A DNA stretch of 32,871 nt, taken from positions 1 through 32,871 of the forward strand of contig REEI01000101.1 in assembly GCA_007695145.1 (NCBI GenBank), read 5' to 3'. Shown piece by piece: positions 1-9,519 of the stretch. The number at the start of each line of letters is the position of its first letter. Within the stretch, counting starts at the first letter, position 1. Under the pieces are notes generated by a model, which was not told where the DNA came from, did not search any database, and saw nothing but the letters and a program-made list of their open reading frames with translations. The translations under genes were made by a program, and so were the position numbers. This DNA comes from Saprospirales bacterium (GTDB lineage: Bacteria > Bacteroidota > Bacteroidia > Chitinophagales > Saprospiraceae).

Positions 1-109
1 GTGTTTACTTTTTAAGATTGGCCCTCATTGACTTGTCTTGAGTGAAATTAACAAGGACTAAATGAGCTTTATTATTTAATAGCCTAATACAATAAAACAA
101 ATAAAAAAT

Positions 110-700
110 ATGAATTTCAAAAAGAAAATGATTTATTCTTTCAATGCAAACGCCAGTAAAATGGCCATTCTACTGGGGTTCGTCCTTGTTTCTGTATTTC
201 AAACAGCCGCATCCTCAATCAATACCATCACCGGCCTGGAAACAAAGACCAATCCCCAATATGAGTTCTACACTAAATGGCTAAACGGGGCAGAATACAC
301 CTTAGAAATCACCCGGTTAATGCCAATTGAAGATTTCAACTTTAGACCTACAGCCGAGAGTATGTCATTTGGTCAGCAGCTATTGCACATTGCAGCTAAC
401 ATGGACTGGCTCGGATCCACCTACCTCAATGCAGAACCTCATTCGATGCCACTTAGGGACACAATTTACGGAAAGGAAGAATTAATCCACATTCTAGAGG
501 AAGGATTTGAAAAGGCAGCAATCGCGATAAAAAACCTTGGAGACGAACAAATGGAAGAGGTTGTAGATTTTTTTGCCGGTCCTATGACAAAGCGCCAGAT
601 AGTGCACCTCATGCACGATCACCACACTCATCACAGAGGACAATTGATTGTCTACCTCAGACTAAATGGTCTGGAACCTCCGCGATACCGCGGCTGGTAG
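110..700 (+). CDS. Exported DinB-family protein
   Basis: A 196-residue protein of the DinB/YfiT-like four-helix family, whose members bind a divalent metal through three histidines; many are thiol-dependent S-transferases, but the substrate of this one cannot be told. The likely ligands are H93 (in LLHIAANM) and the cluster at 169-175 (HDHHTHH followed by RGQ, the usual third-helix signature). Unlike most DinB proteins it carries an N-terminal extension with a basic start (MNFKKK) and a hydrophobic stretch at about 18-34 ending in AAS, so it is probably exported to the periplasm. The gene is the only rightward one at the left edge and ends two bases before the convergent exonuclease gene. No TAnnTTTG element was found in the 109 bases upstream. 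The family is firm; the function is unknown. Confidence 0.85.
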   Translation: MNFKKKMIYSFNANASKMAILLGFVLVSVFQTAASSINTITGLETKTNPQYEFYTKWLNGAEYTLEITRLMPIEDFNFRPTAESMSFGQQLLHIAANMDWLGSTYLNAEPHSMPLRDTIYGKEELIHILEEGFEKAAIAIKNLGDEQMEEVVDFFAGPMTKRQIVHLMHDHHTHHRGQLIVYLRLNGLEPPRYRGW

Positions 701-702
701 CC

Positions 703-1467
703 TTATAATTCCATCTCCAAAATCACCGGGCAGTGGTCTGAATGCACAGCTTCATTGGCGTGACGCAAATCCCTTACCTGCTCCTTCAGCTCGTCACTGA
801 CGGAAATATAGTCAATCCTCCAGCCTTTGTTGCGCGCTCGGGCAGCCGCGCGGTAGCTCCACCATGAGTATTCGATTTTCTCAGGATACAGCAATCTGAA
901 TGGATCTGAAAATCCACTGTCGAACCACTTGTCCATCCATTCCCGCTCTTCGGGTTTAAACCCTGAAGTGTTTTTATTCCTGACAGGATCGTGAATATCC
1001 AAAGCTGTATTTGCAATATTATAGTCGCCTGCAATAATTAGGGCGGGTACTTCATTTTTCAATTCCTCGATCCAATGATAAAAGTCATCCAAAAAGCGCA
1101 TTTTCACCGCCTGCCGCTCCTCGCCGGTAGTCCCGGAGGGAAAATAACAGTTCAATAGCGAAAATTCATCAAAGTCCAACCGAATGACTCTTCCTTCTCT
1201 ATCGTACTCATCTATATTCAACCCAATAACTACATTATTGGGTTGAAGCTTTGTGAGGGTGAGCACCCCACTGTAACCCTTCTTTTCAGCCGAATGCCAG
1301 TAGGTGTGATACCCCAATGCTCTAATGGAACTCAGGTCCAAATCATCGGGCTGAGCCTTGGTCTCCTGAATACAGAGGATATCGGGATTCTCTTCTATTA
1401 TCCACTCCTCAAGTCCTTTCCTTAGGGCTGCTCTTATTCCATTGAGGTTGTACGATGCAATTTTCAT
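703..1467 (-). CDS. xth: Exodeoxyribonuclease III (AP endonuclease, ExoA/XthA type)
   Basis: A 254-residue member of the exonuclease/endonuclease/phosphatase fold. It cleaves DNA 5' of abasic sites and removes 3' blocking groups in base excision repair, in the cytoplasm. Recognisable active-site elements in order are the ASYNLNGIRAA start, CIQETKA (metal-binding Glu), the GDYNIA loop and the C-terminal SDHCPV motif with the catalytic Asp-His. I place the start at 1467, where the reading frame begins MKIASYNLNGIRAA as family members do; the frame stays open to 1497, which would add ten unconserved residues and overlap the preceding gene. It follows the DUF5916 gene by 26 bases and may be cotranscribed with it. 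Length is normal for the family and nothing looks damaged. Confidence 0.95.
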   Translation of the reverse strand: MKIASYNLNGIRAALRKGLEEWIIEENPDILCIQETKAQPDDLDLSSIRALGYHTYWHSAEKKGYSGVLTLTKLQPNNVVIGLNIDEYDREGRVIRLDFDEFSLLNCYFPSGTTGEERQAVKMRFLDDFYHWIEELKNEVPALIIAGDYNIANTALDIHDPVRNKNTSGFKPEEREWMDKWFDSGFSDPFRLLYPEKIEYSWWSYRAAARARNKGWRIDYISVSDELKEQVRDLRHANEAVHSDHCPVILEMEL

Positions 1468-1493
1468 TGAAATAGTTTTATTTAAAATATTAC

Positions 1494-3965
1494 TCAAATT
1501 CCCCGGAAAATTTGCTGATAATCAAAATAGTATATCAACTTAAGAGTGAAGGAATTTCGCTGTGGCCCACTCCAGAGATTCTTCAATTCCCTGAAATACG
1601 TATCTGCATCTTCATTGCGACTGGAGAAAATATCGTTCTTCCAGACAAAAATCAAATCACTACCAGGAGCAAACCTCCAGGTATAAATGAGGTCGATATT
1701 GAACAGGTGAAAGTTGAGGTCGTGCACCGTCCTGCTATTGCCTTCAAGTCTGCCGGTGTAGTCAACCTCCGTGAGGGAACCGTCGGGAAGTAGTTTGAAA
1801 AAATCGAGATAATCAACGTTGGAATAAAAATGTCGGGTCCGCATAATTGCACTCATTCGATTTGAAAAAATATATCTCAGATTCAGATTGTTTTCAATGC
1901 TTTTCCGATCCCGACGACCAAAAACAATGTCTCCCGCTTCTAGTTCATCAAAGCCGGAAGCATTGGGATTGGGGAGCACAAAACCCTCATCCTGACTAAA
2001 TCCAACATGATTGGTAGAAGCGATGATAAAAAAATGATCAGAAACCCGAATCCGGGGTTCGATCATCCAACCATATATCGAGCGATCAACGTCCGGAAAG
2101 ACAGTCCCCTCCAGTCTGAAATTAACTGCCAATGTCCTCCGAAAGTCTGAGGAGTAAAAGAATCGCCCATAAGTTCTGGCAGGATATCTGTAAAATGTTT
2201 CAAAGTCAAGGCTCCTGGGCTCGTAGAAGTCCTTTACCGGCCTGGGATGGTGATTCACATTAAGGAAGAAAGCGTCCCAGGTCTTAAGGTACATTGAAGC
2301 ATCCCAATTGATTCGCAAGCCGGTCCTATCACTGGAGCTGTACAATTGGGCATAGCGCAATTGAAGGGTGGTATTGAATCGGTTTACAAAGCCAATGGGC
2401 TCGAATTGAAAAAAACCAATTTGAGCGTAAAGCCTCCTTTCATTGTTGACCAGAAGTAATCCCAGATCATTGGGATCAAACTCATCACTGATCTCTCTGT
2501 ATCGCATTGAAGCCCTGAACCTACCACTGACCTTAGCAATTTCTGCATGGTATTGGTGCCCGGTTTGACTGGATTCTTCAGGTCTTTGCTTCACGGAAAA
2601 ATGCCCATATCCCCTAAAGACAAACTTTCTGTCAGGGGTAAAAAAGCGAAAGTCAGTCCCTGTGGCATTTGCATAGGGGGCAGAGCCCTCGCGCCAGACA
2701 TTGGTATTCATCAATGCAATGCTGGAGTTGTTCCTTAGGCTCTGATCGGCAACCACCACATTGTAATTGGTAAGTGGTACAAATCGCTCTTTGCGAACTT
2801 CCCCGTTTTCATCCCTAATCCGGGCAAATTCTCTTCTAGTGACCGCATTGAAGACTCCCAGGCCGGTACCGCTCAGTGTTCTACCGGACAGTTTGGTGGC
2901 ATTGAGCAGCTGAGGTGTTACCGGAGCCTCGAGCAACTCATCACCCGGATCAAAATCTATCGGATTAAGATAAGCCGAAGCGCCTCCTATGCGCCTGGTA
3001 TAAAACAAGTCTCCTCGATTAAACATCTCCATTCCCTCAGTAAAGAACTGTCGATTTTCATCAAAAACAATTTCAAAAGGGGTTAGATTGAGTACATCTT
3101 TATCGGATATAGTCTGGCTAAAGTCCGGTATAAGGGTCACATCCAGGGTGAAAGCCTGACTGATTCCATATTTGAGATCCATTCCGCCGCTAAACCCCCA
3201 GGGGTTATTTTCAGTAAAATCATTGTAGTCTTTATTGATGGCAATGAACGGATAGAGAGAAAGTCGAGGAGGTGGCTCAAGGCTGCTCAAATCTTTAAGC
3301 AGCCCGGATTGCTGAAGAACCCCATCCACACTTGGGTCGATTTCATTCCACCAATTTTGCTCCCGGGTTCTCCTGATGTTTCTACCAAAATTAATATACC
3401 AATCCTGAACTCCCCTGGAGGAGAAACGAATAGCGGAGTAGGGAATTTTTATCTCAACCAGCCAACCCAGACTATCAATAGTTACAGCACTTTCCCACAC
3501 AGCATCCCAGGCTGCGTCTTTTACATCACCATACATCCTGGCATCTCTCTGAACACCTGAGGCTGTCAATGCAAAGGAATAGCCATTGATGCCGTCCATA
3601 TAAGGATCGATCAATACTTCGAAGTGATCTGCATTTCCAATAATATTTCGCTCACTCAGTTCGGTGAGAATTTTATCCGGCTCGGGATCGTATAGTCTGG
3701 CACCAATATACAGCGCGTGATCATCGTAAAGCACGCGCACTTCAGAAGACATGCCGGCTTCACTTCCCGGATAGGGGTCCTGCTGAATAAAATCAGTTGC
3801 AACATCTGCCAACTGCCAAAAGGGTTCATCTAAACGGCCGTCGATTTCTATTGTGCCATTTATGCGATAAGGTGTAAGCAATTTCGGGTTTCCGGCTGCA
3901 AGGGATTCGCCAAAAACCAATAGGCTCAACATCAGGAAGGTCACAACTACCGGTTTCAATACCAA
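1494..3965 (-). CDS. DUF5916 outer-membrane protein with CBM9-like N-terminal domain
   Basis: An 823-residue protein with the architecture common in Bacteroidota: signal peptide (hydrophobic to about residue 23), a carbohydrate-binding family 9-like beta-sandwich at about 30-220 (motif IDGRLDEPFW, then VLYDDHALYIGARLYDP), and a long DUF5916 region that is rich in alternating, aromatic strands and ends in a C-terminal strand, as in an outer-membrane barrel. The function of the family is not established. The start is unusual: no ATG precedes the signal peptide, so translation must begin at TTG, either at 3965 or at 3959 (TTG AAA CCG), the first in-frame stop lying just upstream; GAAGGA lies a short distance before. 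A -7 match (TACTTTTG on the minus strand) sits 30-37 bases upstream. The exonuclease gene follows closely. Confidence 0.85.
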   Translation of the reverse strand: MVLKPVVVTFLMLSLLVFGESLAAGNPKLLTPYRINGTIEIDGRLDEPFWQLADVATDFIQQDPYPGSEAGMSSEVRVLYDDHALYIGARLYDPEPDKILTELSERNIIGNADHFEVLIDPYMDGINGYSFALTASGVQRDARMYGDVKDAAWDAVWESAVTIDSLGWLVEIKIPYSAIRFSSRGVQDWYINFGRNIRRTREQNWWNEIDPSVDGVLQQSGLLKDLSSLEPPPRLSLYPFIAINKDYNDFTENNPWGFSGGMDLKYGISQAFTLDVTLIPDFSQTISDKDVLNLTPFEIVFDENRQFFTEGMEMFNRGDLFYTRRIGGASAYLNPIDFDPGDELLEAPVTPQLLNATKLSGRTLSGTGLGVFNAVTRREFARIRDENGEVRKERFVPLTNYNVVVADQSLRNNSSIALMNTNVWREGSAPYANATGTDFRFFTPDRKFVFRGYGHFSVKQRPEESSQTGHQYHAEIAKVSGRFRASMRYREISDEFDPNDLGLLLVNNERRLYAQIGFFQFEPIGFVNRFNTTLQLRYAQLYSSSDRTGLRINWDASMYLKTWDAFFLNVNHHPRPVKDFYEPRSLDFETFYRYPARTYGRFFYSSDFRRTLAVNFRLEGTVFPDVDRSIYGWMIEPRIRVSDHFFIIASTNHVGFSQDEGFVLPNPNASGFDELEAGDIVFGRRDRKSIENNLNLRYIFSNRMSAIMRTRHFYSNVDYLDFFKLLPDGSLTEVDYTGRLEGNSRTVHDLNFHLFNIDLIYTWRFAPGSDLIFVWKNDIFSSRNEDADTYFRELKNLWSGPQRNSFTLKLIYYFDYQQIFRGI

Positions 3966-3994
3966 CTCTACTATCCTTCAATAATAAAAATGAC

Positions 3995-4002
3995 CAAAAG
4001 TA
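3995..4002 (-). promoter_or_regulatory. Candidate -7 promoter element for the DUF5916 gene
   Basis: On the minus strand this reads TACTTTTG, an exact match to the Bacteroidota -7 consensus TAnnTTTG, and it lies about 30 bases before the TTG start, giving a short leader. No convincing -33 TTTG is present at the expected distance, so the call rests on the -7 box and position only. Confidence 0.4.
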
Positions 4003-4066
4003 AGGTATTCCAAAATTTTGGGCCACCTCCTCTTTGTTAAAAAAAGCCAAACATACGCTTTCTGTA

Positions 4067-4498
4067 TCAGTTACTTACTGTATTTCGATTGGAATGCCTA
4101 TGAATGAAAAACCAGCGATCGCCATCCTGCCTGTAAACTTCGGTATAGAGCAAATCAATACTAAGGGGGCTTCCATCGAGGGATACATGAAATTCTGCCT
4201 CCCCCACAACTATTGCTATCCGGTCAAAATATCGCACTTCCTGATTTCTGATATCGATTTTATGGTATGCCAGGTGCCCAGACCTCAAATTTTCAATTAC
4301 CTCTTCCCTGTCCTCAATCCAGCCATTGCTGTGAATATAGAGCATGTCATCCGCCAGTATACTTTCGAGAGAATCCAACTGAAGTTGGATCATCCATTCA
4401 AATTTTTTCCGGTGCAGATCGAGCACCTCATCCTGCGCATTGATCATTACTGAGTAAACCAAGCAGGAAAAAATAAGTAGAAGTAGTTTATTTGTCAT
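4067..4498 (-). CDS. Secreted NTF2-like / DUF4440 protein
   Basis: A 143-residue protein with a cleavable-looking signal peptide (MTNKLLLLIFSCLVYSVMINAQ) followed by a single NTF2-like cone fold of the DUF4440/SnoaL type: LHRKKFEWMIQLQLDSLESILADDMLYIHSNG, then the RSGHLAYHKIDI strand and the C-terminal WFFIHRHSN strand. Such proteins are small ligand-binding or accessory domains with no catalytic residue that can be inferred from sequence. It lies between the Na/Pi cotransporter gene (36 bases upstream) and the DUF5916 gene, same strand. The function is unknown; the fold assignment is good. Confidence 0.8.
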   Translation of the reverse strand: MTNKLLLLIFSCLVYSVMINAQDEVLDLHRKKFEWMIQLQLDSLESILADDMLYIHSNGWIEDREEVIENLRSGHLAYHKIDIRNQEVRYFDRIAIVVGEAEFHVSLDGSPLSIDLLYTEVYRQDGDRWFFIHRHSNRNTVSN

Positions 4499-4533
4499 GA
4501 ATCAAACTTTTACTAATTAGTTTCAGGAATAAA

Positions 4534-6237
4534 TCAAGAGCCAGTTGACTCTTCAATGGTTTTTGATGCTGTCTGAACAATTTTTTCTTCATCGAGTTCT
4601 TTCATGTTTTTTATCGCCTCCAGAAAAAAGATGAATATTTGGTGAAATTCATTGAGAACAGCAAGCAAGCTACTCTGCTCCCTTAAGGGAATGGCTCTAT
4701 CATCCACCAGCTTGTTTATTTTATCCAGCATTTTATTGGTGCTTCGATCTGCAAACTGATCGATATTCAATATCCTCTGAAGCAATTCGGACTTTTCCAA
4801 TTCAGAATCCACCAAAGCACCTAAGTCCCTCGCTACAAAAGAAACCAGTTTTTGCATTTCAAAATGAAGGTCTCTGATTGAATCATTGGGTGACTGCTGA
4901 ATTTTGCGAATGTCGGTTGTGAGGTCTTTGGTCTTTTTAACAGACATCATAAAATTTCGCAATGCCTGCAACTGAAATCTCACCTCCCTATCTTCCTCAG
5001 CTTTAATTTCATGACTTCTGATGGTAAATGCGAAGCTGTAAACCTCTGCCTGCAGGTCTTTAAGGTATTCGTAGCGATCGGTTTCTTCCATGCGTTTGAA
5101 CTCCTCCAATCTGTGTCGGTGTGTGAAACCGGGCAATACTCCGTGGGACACGCTGAGGTTAAATATCTTTAGCACGAAGTACAAAGACATGTTTTGAAAC
5201 ATGACCAATTCATTTTTGAGGGCTTTAATGCCTGCCTCAGGAACTTCCGAGGTGATTTTACTGATGTATCGCGTGTGAACAACTTTCCGCTCCTTGACGA
5301 CCTTACTTATAAAGCGGGTATATGGACCCAGAAAAACTGAAAACAGGATGACACCTACCAATTTAAATAAGGTATGAAATATAGCGAGGCCAATGATAAG
5401 GTCTTCCTCATAGCCGAGAACAATCAAAATCAGATAATCGTATAATGGGACAAGCACAACAGCCAGGGTGACCGTAATGAGATTGAAGAAAAAATGGCTG
5501 GCTGCAATTCTCTTTTGTAGTGTTCCTCCTGAAAGTGAACCTAAAAAAACGGTAATGGTAGTACCTAAGGCGGTGCCAATCACGATATGAGTGGCCCCTG
5601 ACCAATCGAATATCCCGGAGTAAATACCACTGAAAGCAATCAATACAGCAGCAGATGAAGACTGCATAAGCGCTGCCAACAAAATTCCCACAGCCAAAAA
5701 GGCCAGATTGTAATCTCCCAAATGAGTGATATCGATATCCTCGGCCAGCACATCCGTAGCTTCCTTCATAAAGCCCAATCCCAAAAGAAGCAATCCAAAG
5801 GCAAAAAGTAAACCGGAGAGCTTTCTTGTCGCATTCTTTCGCTTGATAAAAGCAAGGCCTAAGCCTCCTAATCCAATAAATGGAAGCGACACGGCTTCAA
5901 TGTTCAACTTAAAGCCCACGCCTGCTATAATCCAACTGGTAACGGTAGTGCCGAGGTTGGAACCTATAATAACCCCTATCGCTCCGGTTAAGCTTATCAA
6001 ACCTGCGCCTGCAAAAGCCAGGACCATAAGTGATACAGCTGAGCTGCTCTGCAGTAGTGCTGTAACTACTGTTCCTGTGGCTATGGGTTTAAAGGTACCC
6101 TCTGTGTATTTTTTAATGAAGTTCCTCAAGTAATTCCCACCCAGCTCTTTTACAGAGACCTCCAGCAGATACATGCTGTACAAAAAGACACCAAGACCTG
6201 CCACGAGTAGCCAAATGCTGAATTCCTCCTGAGCCAT
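4534..6237 (-). CDS. Na/Pi cotransporter family protein with PhoU-like domain
   Basis: A 567-residue inner-membrane protein of the PNaS family. Residues about 1-310 hold the membrane part with the two inverted QSSSA repeats typical of the family (TALLQSSSAVSLMVLAF near 65 and ALMQSSSAAVLIAFSG near 190) and the IIGSNLGTTVT and VIGTALGTTIT loops that follow each. Residues about 330-555 are charged and helical, the PhoU-like cytoplasmic domain found in the longer bacterial members (NptA/YjbB type). The substrate is presumably phosphate with sodium. A good -7 element lies about 70 bases upstream. The gene is followed after 36 bases by the NTF2-like gene. Confidence 0.92.
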   Translation of the reverse strand: MAQEEFSIWLLVAGLGVFLYSMYLLEVSVKELGGNYLRNFIKKYTEGTFKPIATGTVVTALLQSSSAVSLMVLAFAGAGLISLTGAIGVIIGSNLGTTVTSWIIAGVGFKLNIEAVSLPFIGLGGLGLAFIKRKNATRKLSGLLFAFGLLLLGLGFMKEATDVLAEDIDITHLGDYNLAFLAVGILLAALMQSSSAAVLIAFSGIYSGIFDWSGATHIVIGTALGTTITVFLGSLSGGTLQKRIAASHFFFNLITVTLAVVLVPLYDYLILIVLGYEEDLIIGLAIFHTLFKLVGVILFSVFLGPYTRFISKVVKERKVVHTRYISKITSEVPEAGIKALKNELVMFQNMSLYFVLKIFNLSVSHGVLPGFTHRHRLEEFKRMEETDRYEYLKDLQAEVYSFAFTIRSHEIKAEEDREVRFQLQALRNFMMSVKKTKDLTTDIRKIQQSPNDSIRDLHFEMQKLVSFVARDLGALVDSELEKSELLQRILNIDQFADRSTNKMLDKINKLVDDRAIPLREQSSLLAVLNEFHQIFIFFLEAIKNMKELDEEKIVQTASKTIEESTGS

Positions 6238-6304
6238 AGATTTTCTGATTCACTAAATGAATAATGGAGAATTTATACAATTACTCATTCACTCTAGCAA
6301 AGCA

Positions 6305-6312
6305 CAAAGTTA
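6305..6312 (-). promoter_or_regulatory. Candidate -7 promoter element for the Na/Pi cotransporter gene
   Basis: The minus strand reads TAACTTTG, an exact TAnnTTTG match, with a TTG on the same strand at 6330-6332, 17 bases further upstream. That spacing is slightly short for the usual -33/-7 pair. It would give a leader of about 60 bases before the start at 6237, and it lies between the cotransporter gene and the stop of uvrA, suggesting that the two are separate units. Confidence 0.45.
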
Positions 6313-6337
6313 TTGATTTGAAGGTAAACCAAGGTGC

Positions 6338-9211
6338 TCAACTGCTCGACTTCTCATCAAAATTCATCTTTTCCTTCAAGAACACAGCTGTGTATGAGCC
6401 TGTATGGTTCACTAATTCCCTCGGCGGCCCCTGAAAGACCAGCTCACCGCCTTTATCTCCTCCTTCCGGTCCAAGATCAATAATCCAATCTGCACTCTTA
6501 ATCACTTCCATATTGTGTTCAATGATCAATACAGAGTGTCCATTATCCAAAAGGTCAGATATGGCTTTCAGAAGTTTGTTGATGTCGTGAAAATGCAAAC
6601 CCGTGGTCGGTTCATCAAAAATAAAAAAGGTGTTGGCACTATCGGCTCCCAATAATAGGAAGCTCGCCAGTTTCACTCTTTGTGCCTCCCCCCCCGATAG
6701 GGTACTGGACGATTGACCGAGTTTTATATATCCCAGTCCAACATCACTTAGTGGCTTTAGCCGTTTTAAAATACTCTTCTCGTCCTCAAAAAAGTCCAGA
6801 GCCTCTTCCACGGATAGTTCAAGAATGTCATAGATATTCTTCTCGCGGTATTTCACTTGAAGGACTTCGTGTTTAAATCTTTTACCTCTGCACTCCTCGC
6901 ATACAAGTGATACATCAGCGAGGAATTGCATTTCCACCGTAATTCTTCCCTCGCCTTCGCATTCAGGACAGCGCCCCCCCTTCACATTGAAGGAAAAATG
7001 CCTGGGTTCAAACCCTCTCATGGATGCCAGCTTCTGGGATGCCATGAGTTTTCGTATCTCGTCATAGGCCTTGATGTAGGTGACGGGATTGGATCGAGAT
7101 GAACGCCCAATGGGATTTTGGGAAACCCATTCGACCTGCTGTATAGAGGCACTTCCCATTTTTAGGTCCTTGAATTTATCTGCAGTATGCACATACTGGT
7201 CTCCTAATTGTTGTTTGAGGGCAGGGTAAAGAACATCTCTTACCAGAGTAGATTTCCCTGAGCCTGATACTCCCGTAACTACAGTAAGCGCCCCGGTAGG
7301 GATTTTCACATCTATGCCTCTGATATTGTGGCAACGGGCCTCTGTAAGCTCAATAAAGTCCTTCAGTTTCCGATTCCCACCAGGTATTTCCACTTTTTTT
7401 CTGCCCAATAAATAATCGGCAGTAAGCGTATTGATGTTGCTGGTAAAGATTTCAGAAGCAGGTCCAGAATAAACGATGCGACCTCCATTAATCCCTGCCT
7501 CGGGACCAATCTCAATCATGTGATCCGCAGCTCTGATTATCTCCTCTTCGTGTTCTACAACCACTACCGTATTGGACAGGTCCCTCAACTCTTTCAACAC
7601 TTTCAGCATGTTGTGAGTATCTCTGGGGTGTAGTCCGATACTGGGTTCATCGAGGACATAGAGAGACTGGGTGAGATTGGAACTCAATAAACGGGTGAGA
7701 TTAATGCGTTGCAGTTCACCCCCACTCAATGTTGAAGATATTCGATCCAATGTTAGATATCCCAGTCCGGTTTTGACCATAGTGGATAAACGGGTCTCTA
7801 TTTCAAGCAACAATCTGGAAGCTATTTGCAGGCTGTGATCATCGGGCCTGTTTTCGAGAAAGAACTGAAGCAGGTCTTCGACCGGCATTTTCATCAGTTC
7901 ACCAATATGGCGCCCACAATACTGAACATACAGTGCCTCCTTCTTCAAGCGCATACCTTTGCACCCGGAACATCTGGTTCGGCCTCTGTATCTTGAAAGC
8001 AACACTCGATTTTGAATCTTGTAACTCTTTTGCTCTACCCTCTGAAAGTAATCCTCAATCCCGGGAAAATGGGAGGTGCCATCCCAAAGCATCTCCTTTT
8101 CCCTTTCTGTAAGATCACGATACGGGACCGTGACTCTTAATTTGTAAATGTGGGCATTGTCCAAAATGGCCTGTAAAAACGCATCGGATTTTTCACCTGA
8201 ATAACAGGCTATTGCACCCTCCAGTACCGACAGTCCCGGATTGGGTATTACCTTTCTCTCATCAATTCCAAGGACCTGGCCATAACCCTCGCAAGTTGAA
8301 CAGGCCCCATAGGCGTTGTTGTAGTTGAATAAATTAGGCGTGGGGTCCATAAAAGAGATCCCATCGGCTTCAAATCGGTTATTGAACTCGACAGGTAATT
8401 CATTTACTTTCGAGATCAGGCAGCTACCACCTCCCTGCAAAAATGCAGTTTGAACAGAGTCCGCTATTCTTCCAAGCAATTCCTCATCTCCCTGGTTTAC
8501 AGCAAAGCGGTCCACTACTATCCGAACATCTTTCCCTTTGAGATCATCTGAAGAGGCCTTGAGGATGGCCTTTTTGGAATCCAGGAGATCTTCGATATAA
8601 TGGATTTCATTCTCCAAAATAATACGACTGTAGCCCTTCTGGATCAGGATTTTCAGCTCATCTTTCAAATCTCGCCCGGGGTGAAACACTACAGGCGCTG
8701 AAACGATAACCCGGATCCCCTCATCATAGTCTAGAATTTTATCCACAATATCAGCCACCTGAAACCTCTTGACTTCCTTACCGGATACCGGAGAAATTGT
8801 CTTTCCTGCCCTTGAATAAAGCAATCGTATATAGTCATAAATTTCAGTAACAGAGCCCACTGTTGAGCGAGCATTTGAATTGGCGGTTCTCTGTTCGACC
8901 GCTATTGCAGGGCACAGCCCCCTGATAAAGTCCACATCGGGCTTTTTCATTCTTTCCATAAACTGGCGAGCATATGAGGACAAACTCTCCACATACCGCC
9001 TTTGCCCTTCTGCATACAGAGTATCCATAATTAGGGAGGATTTACCCGACCCTGACAACCCACAGACGACCACGAGTTCACCTTTAGGTATGTGCACCTC
9101 AACATTCTGAAGGTTGTTGCTCCGAGCCCCTTTTATATGAATTTCGCCTTTCAACCTGGATGTGGTTGGCGCTGTTTCGATCTCATTCCCTCTTTGCTTT
9201 GTTTCGCTCAT
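6338..9211 (-). CDS. uvrA: Excinuclease ABC subunit A
   Basis: UvrA is the damage-recognition ATPase of nucleotide excision repair and hands lesions to UvrB. All family hallmarks are visible: first Walker A (CGLSGSGKSSL, near residue 52-62), the first signature STLSGGELQRINL, the Walker B region YVLDEPSIGLHPRD, the second Walker A (TGVSGSGKSTLVRDVL), the C-terminal zinc module (CPECEGEGR ... CEECRGKRF) and the second signature STLSGGEAQRVKLA. Length, about 957 residues, is near normal. The frame opens at a GTG at 9217 two codons earlier, but ATG at 9211 (MSETKQRG) is the likelier start. A near-match to the -7 box (TATCTTTA, one mismatch) lies at 9232-9239 on the minus strand. Nothing unusual. 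Confidence 0.98.
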   Translation of the reverse strand: MSETKQRGNEIETAPTTSRLKGEIHIKGARSNNLQNVEVHIPKGELVVVCGLSGSGKSSLIMDTLYAEGQRRYVESLSSYARQFMERMKKPDVDFIRGLCPAIAVEQRTANSNARSTVGSVTEIYDYIRLLYSRAGKTISPVSGKEVKRFQVADIVDKILDYDEGIRVIVSAPVVFHPGRDLKDELKILIQKGYSRIILENEIHYIEDLLDSKKAILKASSDDLKGKDVRIVVDRFAVNQGDEELLGRIADSVQTAFLQGGGSCLISKVNELPVEFNNRFEADGISFMDPTPNLFNYNNAYGACSTCEGYGQVLGIDERKVIPNPGLSVLEGAIACYSGEKSDAFLQAILDNAHIYKLRVTVPYRDLTEREKEMLWDGTSHFPGIEDYFQRVEQKSYKIQNRVLLSRYRGRTRCSGCKGMRLKKEALYVQYCGRHIGELMKMPVEDLLQFFLENRPDDHSLQIASRLLLEIETRLSTMVKTGLGYLTLDRISSTLSGGELQRINLTRLLSSNLTQSLYVLDEPSIGLHPRDTHNMLKVLKELRDLSNTVVVVEHEEEIIRAADHMIEIGPEAGINGGRIVYSGPASEIFTSNINTLTADYLLGRKKVEIPGGNRKLKDFIELTEARCHNIRGIDVKIPTGALTVVTGVSGSGKSTLVRDVLYPALKQQLGDQYVHTADKFKDLKMGSASIQQVEWVSQNPIGRSSRSNPVTYIKAYDEIRKLMASQKLASMRGFEPRHFSFNVKGGRCPECEGEGRITVEMQFLADVSLVCEECRGKRFKHEVLQVKYREKNIYDILELSVEEALDFFEDEKSILKRLKPLSDVGLGYIKLGQSSSTLSGGEAQRVKLASFLLLGADSANTFFIFDEPTTGLHFHDINKLLKAISDLLDNGHSVLIIEHNMEVIKSADWIIDLGPEGGDKGGELVFQGPPRELVNHTGSYTAVFLKEKMNFDEKSSS

Positions 9212-9519
9212 TGGCACCCTTTAAAAACCTGTAAAGATAGGAAACGAAAGAATAAGATTAATGTTAAAAAACCGCTGCGATTTGACTATTGAAATGATTA
9301 GGGGCAATGACTCCCGATGGGTTCTAAAAATTTGGAGGATGAATGCAGTTTATTTGGGGAGAAGTCAGCAATTTGATCGAGTTCCCGAGACGTCAATTCT
9401 AAAGCTCTGTTCGGATTTGAAAGACCAGAAAAGAGAAGGGAGTAAAGCTCAATTAAAGCCCTACTCCCTAATTTCCTTTCTTTCCTTAATGCATATACTG
9501 ATGCACTTTAAAAGTATTA
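9212..9519. other. Gene-free spacer between uvrA and the thioredoxin-fold lipoprotein gene
   Basis: About 300 bases without a credible gene. It contains the terminator at 9426-9469 and, near uvrA, a one-mismatch -7 element (9232-9239, minus strand). A rightward open frame across the region (9261-9554) has no start context and no recognisable protein, and runs into the antisense of the next gene. Confidence 0.7.
9426..9469 (-). terminator. Intrinsic terminator of the thioredoxin-fold lipoprotein gene
   Basis: A 13-bp stem with a 7-base loop, arms 9437-9449 and 9457-9469. Two of the pairs are G-U only when read on the minus strand and are mismatches on the plus strand, which fixes the direction. 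On the minus strand the stem is followed by TCTCTTTTCT. It lies about 50 bases after the stop at 9520. Confidence 0.8.

Noticed and set aside
4034-4453. Rightward 139-codon frame
   Set aside because: Antisense shadow of the NTF2-like gene, which has a signal peptide and a recognisable fold.
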